Source of the DNA: Tanypteryx hageni
Taxonomy: Eukaryota; Arthropoda; Insecta; Odonata; Petaluridae
Length of the DNA stretch: 64,000 nucleotides
Direction of reading: 5' to 3'
Assembly (NCBI GenBank): GCA_028673005.1
Contig: CM054118.1
Location: forward strand, 89,566,858-89,630,857
Shown here: positions 56,924 through 64,000 of the stretch, piece after piece
How positions within the stretch are numbered: the stretch's first letter is position 1
Layout: each line of letters starts with the position of its first letter
Notes under the pieces: model-generated
Database searches by the model: none
Told to the model about the DNA's origin: nothing
What the model saw: only the letters and a program-made list of their open reading frames with translations
Made by a program: the position numbers and the translations under genes

Positions 56924-57384
56924 CAGCGGTCGCCAACCGGTGGTTCGCGGACCACTGATGGTCTACGAGAAAATTTTGGTGGTCCGTGGAGAAATTTGGA
57001 CATTATTTGCAATTTTTATGTTTATTATACTGTTTCATTATATTCTGATTCGTCTTCGTGTCACCGACACAGGATCGCTGACAATTTTCGCCTTATTACG
57101 TTGCATCAAATTCACGTTCCACGAACGACGACAATCGCACTGACAGCATTATTTATTGTTGTTTTCGTCTAGGGGCGCTTTTGTTGTCGAGCCACCGTCG
57201 ACCCACAGGCAGCGCGGCTTGCGGACGCTAGTACGCATGCGCCAGGCTTCAGTGGTGCTTCTACCGTCACAACAGTCAAACCATCCGTGAATACCGATTC
57301 TCCTCCGATTGTTTTATTTTGTTGAAGCGAATTGTCGTCTGTCAACGCTATACTGGTGTTTATTCCTCACGATGCTCTTCTTAG

Positions 57385-57486
57385 GTAAGCTACCAGTGAT
57401 ATTTTAATTTTAATTGTGCACAGTGTGATATTTAATGGCATCGAAGAGCTTGAGTTTGATAACTGTCATTTCATGTTTGGTTTTAG
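57385..57486 (+). other. Probable 5' UTR intron of the ZBED-type hAT
   Basis: A TTCTTAG|GTAAGC donor-like site at 57385 and a TTTGGTTTTAG|ATTCG acceptor-like site ending at 57486 delimit 102 bases just before the ATG at 57509. Both sites fit the GT-AG rule and the exonic side upstream is CpG-rich. Splicing is an inference. Confidence 0.45.
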
Positions 57487-57508
57487 ATTCGAATAAAATA
57501 AATCCACA

Positions 57509-59425
57509 ATGAGTGAGAAAAAACAACCAAGCATTTTGCATTTCTTTGGTAATACTTCGCGTAACCGTGAGTTGATCAATGAATCAGAGCCTCCACAGCC
57601 CCCGCCAGGCACCATCAGGAAGGACATTAGAACTGGAGGAGGAGAGAAGAAAAAGTTCAAGGATTCAAGAAAATATGATGGGGACTACTTAGAGTTTGGA
57701 TTTATTCAAGAACCTGGAAGTGAGCTGGATCCACGGCCGCTTTGTGTTGTGTGTTTTGAGGGTTTATCCAATGATGCCATGGAACCTTAGAAACTCGGCA
57801 GGCACTTGCAGTCAAAACACCCAGATTTAGCTAAAAAGCCAGTTGAATATTTTCAAAGGATGCGTGCAAGTATGCAAAAGCAAATAAGTTCATTAGCAAA
57901 AATGACTGCTGAAGATAAGTCCCTAGTAAAGGCTTCTTATTTGACAGCACTTCAAATCGCGAAAAGTAAAAAGCCGTATACGACTGGAGAAGAATTAATT
58001 AAGCTTTGCTTGTTACAAGCCTGTGAAGAGGTTTTGGGGAAACAGGCTGTCCAGAGACTGAAAGTAATTCCTATGTCTGCTAACACTGTGAAGCGCAGAA
58101 TTGAAGACATGGCCGAAGATATTGAAAATCAAGTGATAGAAATGGTGAAAAATTCAACGTTTTATTCAATTCAATTCGACGAATCAACAGACATAACTAA
58201 CAAGGTTGTGAGGTTTGAGCGTCAAGGAGAGCTAAAGGAAGAACTCCTCTGTTCGCTCAACTTGCCGGGTAGAACAACCGGCTCTGAGATTTTCGATGCA
58301 CTTAATGGTTATTTACTGAGACACGGTATTGAATGGAAGAAATGTGTTGGGATATGCACAGATGGTGCCGCAAGCATGACCGGGCATCTTTCAGGAGTTG
58401 TTACAAAAGTGAAAGATGTTGGACACCCAGACATCATGTTTACTCATTGTATTATACATAGTGAGCAACTTGCGGCGAAAAGAATGTCTCCAGAACTGCA
58501 CGAAGTACTCTCTGATGCAATTAAAATTGTAAATGAAATTCGGCACAAAGCGCTCAATTCTCGAATATTTGAGGCACTTGGTGAAGAAATGGGCTCTCAA
58601 TATACTCATCTGCTTCTTCACGCTGAGGTGAGACGGCTGTCGAGGGGCCAAATACTAACCCGATTGTTCGACTTGCGCCAAGAAGTCAAGTTATTTTTCC
58701 AGCAGCAAAATAATTCAAAATTCCTAGATCTCTTGTCCGACGATGATTGGCTAGCCAAGCTTACATACCTGGCAGATATTTTTTCACTGTTAAACGAGCT
58801 AAACACGTCCTTGCAAGGACAGCTTATGGACGTGTTCACACTGCGAGGTAAAATGGATGCATTTCAAAAGAAAATATTGCTGTGGCAAACGCGGTTGGCT
58901 GAAGAAGATCTGCAAATGTTCCCGAATCTTGATGAGTATATGAAAGAAGAGGATGTCAACCGACAGGTAATAACCATTGTTCGACAGCACTTACGGTCGC
59001 TCACAGAATCTTTTGGCCGTTATTACCCAAAGGAAGAGGACCCCAGACGTGGAAATATGTGGATAATGGATCCATTTTCGGCGAAAATTGAAGATAGCAA
59101 TTTGAGCATGAAAGAAAAAAAAAGCCCAATCGATCTATCATCCGACGACAGTCTCAAAGCTAAATTCCACTCGTCTTCATCAAGACATCATTTTTGGCTC
59201 TCCGTAAAAAGTGAGTACCCAGTGCTGAGTGAAAAAGCCATCAAAATTTTGATTCCATTTGCAACAACCTATTTGTGTGAAAAGACATTCTCATCTGTTA
59301 CGGCAATTAAAAACAAGTACCGCTGTCGGCTTGAAATACAAACGGCTCTCCGTGTTGCAGTGACGTCATTGGAGCCAAGAATCCATAAACTTATTTCAAA
59401 CAAGCAGCAACAAATATCACACTAA
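57509..59425 (+). pseudogene. hAT transposase, ZBED5/FAM200-like, one stop
   Basis: The transposase starts MSEKKQPSILHFFGN, typical of this family. A BED zinc finger follows: RPLCVVCFEGLSNDAMEP, then an in-frame TAG at 57788-57790 (a serine codon TCG in relatives would need one base change), then KLGRHLQSKH. The stop therefore falls inside the finger. The same frame continues for 539 codons. SIQFDESTDITNK holds the first catalytic aspartate, followed by what looks like a short in-frame deletion before VVRFERQGELKEELL. CTDGAASMTG holds the second aspartate, then THCIIHSEQLAAKRM. HAEVRRLSRG has R where relatives have W. YLCEKTFSSVTAIKNKYR is in the C-terminal dimerisation domain. The copy is young but probably inactive. 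Confidence 0.93.
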
Positions 59426-59594
59426 TAATTTTGTTATAATTAAACAAGTGCATTTCATATTAATAAAATGGAACTTTTATGATCATTATTTTATAGATGT
59501 TTGTACCTTTTTAAAAAAATTCATGTTACTAGTCCGCGGGATTCAAAAATGTGACTTTAGTGGTCCGTGAGGTCCGAATGGTTGGCGACCGCTG

Positions 59595-59602
59595 CTCTAG
59601 AA
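59595..59602. repeat. 8-bp target duplication, right (CTCTAGAA)
   Basis: An exact copy of 56916-56923. Confidence 0.95.
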
Positions 59603-59900
59603 GCGTACACGGATTTGGTGTCACGGATTAGATTTCATATTCCTTCTCCTTTTTAATGTCTTCATAATAAGTTTTACCTGAAGTTTATAAAAGTTTCATG
59701 ATGTTAGATACTGTTGAACCTATTTCTAAATGATCGTTTATTTTCAAATGCCACTATTAAACCAAAAATATTGTTGGATATTTTTCTCCTTCCAATTCAA
59801 TCAATGCTTTCTGGAATGGATTGAGGTATTCTACTAAATCTAATAAATCTTTCTTTTCAACCTCACAAATCATATCACTCATCTTTTTTTCAATTAAAAT
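59603..59900 (-). pseudogene. Old hAT transposase, middle part
   Basis: On the minus strand near 59890-59765, MSDMICEVEKKDLLDLVEYL followed by NPFQKALIELEGEKYPTIFL is the block that precedes the C-terminal domain in many hAT transposases (LLxPFxxATxxLEGEKYPTISxV). Stops and frameshifts follow. This piece joins the 56643-56915 fragment across the younger hAT. Confidence 0.75.
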
Positions 59901-60470
59901 ATTGCAAATAACCTCCCAATTTCAAGTATTGAAGAGATCATACTAAGAATTGAATTCCAACGTTTCTTGACATTTCCTTTCAATGTAGATTTCAGCGCAC
60001 CTTGTAAGCCTGATTTTAAAAAATATTTCACCAATTTTCTGCACTTCTGAATTAAAGCAGATTTGTTCGTTTGTCAATTGCAACTTTGTATCTATTTACA
60101 TAATAAAAGGAATCGTTTTTTCGTCAGACATTTTTCTTACTACTTATATACCAAACATCCTTACGTTTGTCACGGAGTTCTCTACTTCTGTCTAGCATTC
60201 CCAAAACTGTAAAAAGATTCAAGTTTAAATAGAAAGACCCCCACATCACTCAAGAACTGGTAGACACTTGCCAATTTTACGCCCATGCAAGCAGCAAGGT
60301 TATCATAATTATATTATAGAGTTTATTCATATTAAAGTATTAACTATATAAAAGTTGGTTATAAAAATTCATTTTTACATCTTCACTTGTTTTTATGCTT
60401 CTATCCACCAGCGAAAGTTGGTCGCAGTTTGTGACATCGATGTCTGGTCCTGCCCGTTAGTAAAATTCCT
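59901..60470. other. Rest of old hAT and unassigned sequence
   Basis: Around 59940-60000 the minus strand still shows hAT-like phrases (a RWNSILxMISSILE-type stretch). The rest is AT-rich. The boundary with the Penelope element near 60430-60480 is not sharp. Confidence 0.4.
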
Positions 60471-60502
60471 ACAATAATTTTATTAGAAGGACTAGATGTA
60501 GA

Positions 60503-60524
60503 TTTCGACGCTTTGCATCATCAG
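60503..60524 (-). ncRNA. Hammerhead-like core, Penelope element 1
   Basis: The minus strand reads CTGATGA, a short GC-rich hairpin (TGCAAAGCG), TC, then GAAA. This resembles the CUGANGA..stem II..GAAA core of hammerhead ribozymes, which are known in Penelope-like elements. The two extra bases before GAAA and the undefined stems I and III leave activity doubtful. Confidence 0.35.
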
Positions 60525-61157
60525 CATGAGTAATAAGAAAGCATAAAGCGAGTGCTTATATACACAGTATTATGAGGGGACGGGGGGGGGAGGAAGGAGG
60601 TGACTTTTAAATCTAGGCCCAGAGGAAGGTGATTGGGTGATGAGTAGGTGGAGTCATCAGGGTTCGTTAGGAAACTATTGGGAGGGGGCATATGGAGTGG
60701 ATATCAAGTAGGGGGGAGTGTCAAGGGTACGAAAAGTCGTTAACAACATTGTGGCCCTTTTAACAGCAGAAACAATTTCTAAAATTTCCAATGCATTACG
60801 CCTGTGGCCCCTATTTTCACAGTGTAAACATTTTGAGTCGGTCTGAAAGATGTACATAATCAAGAAGGTGTTTTGTGAATTGAGAAGCAGTCCTCTTGCT
60901 GTAGATGTAGCAGTGCCGACGTTCTTTTTCCCTGGTTTTAATATTTCTTCCAGTCTGACCGATATATGCAGCTTGGCAGTCACCACATTCCAATTTGAAA
61001 ACACCATATTCCTCACTGGGAATCACAGTCTTTATTGTTACACAACATATTGCTCAAGTTTACTTTATTAAGGAAAGCTATCCTGTGGGTATCACTAGGG
61101 AATAACTTATTCAGTCTGTGGGATAAGGGCCCATGAAAGGTCAAAATGCACCATTTT

Positions 61158-61171
61158 GGGGGGGGGGGGGG
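61158..61171 (+). repeat. Poly-G run of 14
   Basis: Fourteen consecutive G inside the Penelope-like relict. It may have caused one of its frameshifts and may be a sequencing-sensitive site. Confidence 0.95.
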
Positions 61172-61770
61172 TCTATCGGGAAGCTGTTGCGGAAAAATCT
61201 TGTTGAGAGTGATGTTCTTTTGTTTTTTTTTTGAGTATGTGTTCTATTAATTTTTCTGGATATCCATTATTTAAAGCTATCGTTTTTATGGTTTGCAATT
61301 CAGTAATAAACGCATTCTTTTTTTAAAGGGAGTTTTACAAGTGTATGTGATAAAGAATGAAACGGTGTGTTTCTGAGAGATTGGATGGTTGGACGAGGCA
61401 TGAATAATGTTGGCCGTGTATGTAGGTTTTTTAAAACCAGCGAAATGGTGACTATTGTTTTCAAGGGTAATGGTAAACTTACGGAAAGTGAGATGGAAAT
61501 TCACTCGTAATTCGTTGATTAACGTGATAGAGGTGAATATAAAGAATTAAGGATGGAAAGAAAACAAGCAAATTATCAGTACCTTTCCATAAACAAAGAA
61601 CATCATCTACATACCGGTATCAATAAATAAAATTGTCCATTAATTTACTATTAGATTTAAAAGGGTTAATATCCAGATTATCCATGAAAATTTCAGCAAG
61701 GATGAGAGAAAGGGGAGAACACATTGCTAAACCATCCTCTTGCGTATAAAGAGTACCGTCGAAAATAAAG

Positions 61771-62470
61771 TACCGCATTTTTCGGAATATAAGACACACC
61801 GGGGTATAAGACGCACTCCGGTTTATTAGAAGATTTTTCAGGAAAAAAGTATTTTGGTTCACCAAGGCATTTAAGGAGGAGGACCACGTCGTGTATCATT
61901 TTCAGCCCTGATTAACTCCGTATAAGGAAACATTTACAGAAAATATTAAGGCGTGATAACAGTTAAATATAATGTATTAGATAAACTTTACGGATGATCT
62001 AAAACAAATAATTGCTAAATGTGGCCTGCGCGAACTCGTAAGTCGTACTAATAAAGCTGTCGGAGTGAGCCGAACACGTCGCACGTATAGATACCCTTTA
62101 CCTATCGCTATGCGTACTTAAACTTAAGTGCAAGACGATATTTTAATGTAACGTGATGAATAATAAATGGAATGCATATGTAATAACAATACGTACGCTC
62201 AACTAGTCCTTTTTCTTCTGTAACTCTTTTTGCCTCGTACAAAACGATTTTGATCGATACAGCAATACCTAACTCCCTCTGTTCTATTATACTCCTTGAG
62301 CTGTGGCCATTTAAGACGAAACTTACGAAGACTAAGTTTCCCTCGTTTTCTCCATTCACGAATCATTTTTTTTTCTGTGGGACCGAAATGACGTGCTGCT
62401 ACCCACTTTCCGTGCCGTTTTTGAGTATTGAATCGCCTTAATAGGTGTATCTTTTCACTTTTGTAGCCAT
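61771..62470 (-). pseudogene. pogo/Tigger-like element with transposase N-terminus
   Basis: The left end TACCGCATTTTTCGGAATAT, followed by AAGACACACCGGGGTATAAG, is a pogo/Tigger-style terminus interrupting the Penelope relict. From 62470 on the minus strand the coding relict starts MATKVKRYTY, stops, and continues in shifted frames: FNTQKRHGKWVAARHFGPTE, then KKMIREWRKRGKLSLRKFRL. Next come KWPQLKE and LGIAVSIKIVLYEAKRVTEE. That order matches the CENP-B/pogo N-terminal helix-turn-helix pair (AARxFGVSExxVREWRK, then WPELE, then GRAVSxxxIxxxAKxLxxE). No DDE domain is seen, so the centre and C-terminus are deleted. The right terminus beyond 62470 was not found. Confidence 0.75.
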
Positions 62471-62814
62471 TGCGATCTCAATACATGTAACAGTATTTAT
62501 CCTATACTCCATTCCACCCTGAGTTGACAGTATTGCGCTTATGGCGCGCGCGTTTGCCAAATTTCCCGTGAATTAGATCTAGCGCCTATCCCTTTAAACT
62601 TCCTGCTTGTTCCAGATTCCATTCCGATTCAGGTGATTTCACAACTGAATTTCAATATTTTCGAACTTCTACCTACAACTAAAAATAATAATTTATAAGA
62701 TTCGCTGACTCGAAAACAAAAACAGTTAATTGTAATAGCTAACTTAGAAAAAAATCACCCTATGCGGATACAATTGAAAAACTTCACTTTTTCATCACAG
62801 TTATTATATTAACA
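62471..62814. other. No feature recognised
   Basis: Sequence between the pogo-like relict and the (TA)n before the second Penelope element. The right end of the pogo-like element may lie here, but I cannot see it. Confidence 0.4.
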
Positions 62815-62835
62815 CTATATATATATATATATATA
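62815..62835. repeat. (TA)n microsatellite beside Penelope element 2
   Basis: Twenty-one bases of TA, immediately followed by the left inverted-repeat arm. Confidence 0.95.
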
Positions 62836-62985
62836 ATAAATGCAACGAGAGGTTGAGAGGGATAGGAAGGAGCCAGTGAACACTTACCATACGGTGGTGG
62901 ACGTGGACGATAGAGGAAGGCTTGTAATTTGGAGCTTTCGGGCAACACACGCCCTTCTTCAGCGAGAGAAAAACGAAGACTAAAA
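62835..62985. repeat. Left inverted-repeat arm of Penelope element 2
   Basis: It starts AATAAATGCAACGAGAGGTT at the (TA)n tract and ends CGAAGACTAAAA. It contains the hammerhead-like core at 62936-62962 (reverse orientation). Confidence 0.93.
62936..62962 (-). ncRNA. Hammerhead-like core in left arm
   Basis: The minus strand reads CTGAAGA, A, GGGC, loop GTGTGTT, GCCC, GAAA. CUGANGA is followed by a 4-bp perfect GC stem and then directly by GAAA, as in hammerhead ribozymes. Stems I and III were not modelled. Penelope-like elements are known to carry such motifs in their terminal repeats. Confidence 0.45.
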
Positions 62986-63015
62986 TAAGCGTAACACTGG
63001 AGGTAGGGGTTCGGA

Positions 63016-63105
63016 AAAAGAGGGGTAAGGGGAAGGGGAAAGAGGGGTAAGGGGAAGGGGAAAGAGGGATAAGGGGAAGGGGAAAGAGGGGTAAGAGGAA
63101 AGGAA
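63016..63105 (+). repeat. 22-bp purine tandem repeat, 4 copies
   Basis: GGGGTAAGGGGAAGGGGAAA with GA repeats four times with small changes, in the 3' untranslated part of the minus-strand Penelope element, just after its stop codon. Confidence 0.9.
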
Positions 63106-63131
63106 AAAGGGGGGTGATTGGAGTGGGAGTG

Positions 63132-63750
63132 TTAGCGAAGGTTTAAACCTGGTAAGGAGAGGGAGCGGAGGATGTCAATATGGGCTAGTTCCCATTGACG
63201 GAGTTGTGGCGCGGGGAAACTACTTGGAAGAGCACGAATAGTTTTTACTGTGAAGCAGCTATTGAAGGGAAGGGAGTGGGTTAACGCATGGTCGGCCACC
63301 GGAAGGGGGCGCCTAAGAGAGACGCTATTCCGATGGCCGTTCATGCGGATGTTAAGGGGTGTGGTTGTGAGGCCTACATAGAACGCAGGGCATTGTGTTC
63401 AGGTAAGAAGATATATTACGTTTTTGGAGGTACAGGTGCTGCGGGATAAGATAGGATAGGAGATTTGGGTAACGGGGCTGGTAAATGAGGAATAAGTATC
63501 TAAGATGGGGAAAGTGAGGCAACGTGGTCTTTTACAAGGGGAGGAACCTGCGGGGGAAGGTGAAAGACCGGTGGGGAGTTCCTTGCGCCATAGCAGGTCG
63601 CCAAGACTCCTAGGTCGGCGGAAGGATATCATAGGGGGCTTAGGGAAGAGTAGCGTAGTTGTGGGTGTGTTAAGGAGAATTGGATGGGCGGCCGCGAGGA
63701 TGTTATTTAGGGCTTCGTGCAGCCCCGGGTGAAAGGTTGTGGTGAGAGTC
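63132..63750 (-). pseudogene. Penelope C-terminal linker and GIY-YIG endonuclease
   Basis: From the inner edge of the right arm (63750) the frame stays open. It reads TFHPGLHEALNNILAAAHPI, a leucine/proline-rich linker, then PPMISFRRPRSLGDLL and the cysteine pair CKRPRC, then SKNVIYLLT. An in-frame TGA at 63399-63401 follows, where relatives have a cysteine, then TQCPAFYVGLTTTPLNIRMN and GHRNSV. YVGLT with R and H further on is the GIY-YIG nuclease signature. LPVADHALTHS and QLRQWELAHIDILRSLSLPG complete the domain before the stop at 63132. Only this one stop breaks about 205 codons. The reverse transcriptase is absent because of 5' truncation. The CX4C between RT and endonuclease is a feature of this subgroup. 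Confidence 0.85.
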
Positions 63751-63904
63751 TTTTAGTCTTCGTTTTTCTCTCGCTGAAGAAGGGCGTGTGTTGCCCGAAA
63801 GCTCCAAATTACAAGCCTTCCTCTATCGCCGTGGACGTCCACCACCGTATGGTAAGTGTTCACTGGCTCCTTCCTATCCCTCTCAACCTCTCGTTGCATT
63901 TATT
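63751..63904. repeat. Right inverted-repeat arm of Penelope element 2
   Basis: It starts TTTTAGTCTTCGTTTTTCTC and ends TCTCGTTGCATTTATT. It is the inverted copy of 62835-62985, three bases longer. Confidence 0.93.
63774..63800 (+). ncRNA. Hammerhead-like core in right arm
   Basis: The plus strand reads CTGAAGA (63774-63780), A, GGGC, loop, GCCC, GAAA (63797-63800). It is the inverted twin of the core at 62936-62962, so transcripts from either strand would carry one copy in sense. Confidence 0.45.
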
Positions 63905-63932
63905 TTATCATATTATTTCTTTTTCCGTATCG

Positions 63933-63933
<1 letters not shown>

Positions 63934-63988
<55 letters not shown>
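63934..63988. repeat. (TA)n microsatellite
   Basis: About 55 bases of AT dinucleotide, 29 bases beyond the right arm of Penelope element 2. Confidence 0.97.
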
Positions 63989-63990
<2 letters not shown>

Positions 63991-64000
63991 CCAACAATCT

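Larger units (their letters stand above)
56924..59594 (+). mobile_element. ZBED-type hAT element, nearly intact, 2671 bp
   Basis: The ends are perfect inverted repeats of 15 bases: CAGCGGTCGCCAACC at the left and GGTTGGCGACCGCTG at the right. They are followed by GGTGGTTCGCGGACCACTGA and, inverted on the right, GGACCTCACGGACCACTAAA. An exact 8-bp target duplication (CTCTAGAA) flanks it. It carries a CpG-rich promoter region (57170-57380), a likely 5' UTR intron and a transposase frame with one internal stop. It inserted into the older minus-strand hAT. Confidence 0.95.
56214..60130 (-). mobile_element. Older hAT element, split by a younger hAT
   Basis: TAGAGCCCTGCACGGGTATG at 56214, followed by repeated CCCGxACCCG motifs (ACCCGCCGACTACTAACCCG, ACCCGACCCGTACCC), is a hAT-style terminus with subterminal binding-site repeats. 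Minus-strand hAT coding relicts lie on both sides of the 56924-59594 insertion (56643-56915 and 59603-59900). Both have the same orientation and the correct N-to-C order, so one element was cut in two. The distal terminus near 60.1 kb was not identified. Confidence 0.6.
60480..61770 (-). pseudogene. Penelope-like element 1: RT and GIY-YIG remnants
   Basis: Read from 61790 down, YFIFDGTLYTQEDGLAMCSP followed by LSLILAEIFMDNLD is the Penelope reverse transcriptase block (normally GxAMGSPLSP; here G is C and P is L). About 60 bases further a YRYVDDVLCLWKG stretch carries the catalytic YVDD. Several frameshifts later, from 61026, EYGVFKLECGDCQAAYIGQT followed by GRNIKTREKE is a GIY-YIG endonuclease (GVF-x10-YIG). 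SQFTKHLLD and a CENRGHRRNALEILE tail come next in a shifted frame. Stops and frameshifts throughout show it is inactive. The upstream RT part is cut off by the pogo-like element at 61771. The 3' side holds a hammerhead-like core at 60503-60524. Confidence 0.8.
62835..63904 (-). mobile_element. Penelope-like element 2 with inverted terminal repeats
   Basis: Left arm 62835-62985 and right arm 63751-63904 are inverted copies that differ mainly by a 3-base indel near the CGTGGACG/CGTCCACGGCG site. The 765-bp interior encodes the Penelope C-terminal half on the minus strand. Penelope elements are known to carry terminal repeats in direct or inverted orientation, so this is a 5'-truncated copy with an inverted repeat at its 5' side. 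(TA)n tracts lie at both outer sides (62815 and 63934). The near-identity of the arms indicates a young insertion. Confidence 0.85.

Noticed and set aside
58391..58990. Minus-strand frames of 63-86 codons
   Set aside because: Antisense shadows of the ZBED-type hAT transposase.
62835..63904. Reading the inverted-repeat element as a MITE or foldback DNA transposon
   Set aside because: The interior encodes a Penelope linker and GIY-YIG endonuclease, so an inverted-terminus Penelope copy explains it better.

Overview
This window looks like repeat-dominated nuclear DNA from an animal, most likely an arthropod. It is AT-rich, has long intron-like or intergenic stretches, many (TA)n microsatellites and a dense load of eukaryotic transposons: hAT, piggyBac, Tc1/pogo, Merlin, RTE- and Jockey/CR1-type LINEs, Penelope-like elements and tRNA-derived SINEs. 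I could not support a single host protein-coding gene, tRNA gene or rRNA gene. Every coding stretch with a recognisable protein belongs to a transposon. The species cannot be named from the sequence; the arthropod assignment is an inference from the mix of element families.

Layout. 0-5 kb: TIR elements, including a TTAA-flanked piggyBac-type MITE nested inside a pogo-like element, and a pogo transposase relict. 8.8-10.9 kb: a decayed hAT of the KIAA1586-like group (minus strand). 12.7-13.2 kb: a tandem repeat split by a small hAT-like MITE. 13.7-15.1 kb: a decayed LINE. 19.9 and 29.4 kb: two copies of one tRNA-derived SINE. 22.9-25.4 kb: a piggyBac (PGBD4-like) copy with TTAA ends and broken coding. 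30.8-33.0 kb: a Tc1/IS630-type transposase relict next to a 3' fragment of a Jockey/CR1-type LINE. 35.0-42.6 kb: a three-layer nest in which a TTAA-flanked piggyBac-type element carries a ZMYM1-like hAT, which carries a young 5'-truncated RTE-type LINE with an uninterrupted 847-codon frame. 43.4-44.8 kb: hAT ends and a 15-bp minisatellite open in all six frames. 46.8-47.9 kb: a polypyrimidine tract followed by a CpG-rich stretch. 48.0-49.4 kb: two MITEs. 51.0-51.6 kb: a Merlin (IS1016/ISXO2-like) relict followed by a second 15-bp GC-rich array. 53.5-56.2 kb: (TA)n tracts with Penelope-type termini. 56.2-60.1 kb: an old hAT interrupted by a nearly intact ZBED-type hAT with a perfect 8-bp target duplication. 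60.4-63.9 kb: two different Penelope-like elements, the second with about 150-bp inverted terminal repeats carrying a hammerhead-like core, separated by a pogo element.

The genes do not work together as a pathway. They are independent mobile elements, and the nesting order gives their relative ages: the RTE LINE, the ZBED hAT and the second Penelope element look youngest; the KIAA1586-like hAT, the 13.7-kb LINE and the pogo relicts look oldest. The most unusual features are the Penelope element with inverted termini sitting at (TA)n tracts, the triple nest, the six-frame-open minisatellite, the 20-bp perfect palindrome at the TTAA element end, and an unclassified dispersed repeat family present at four places.
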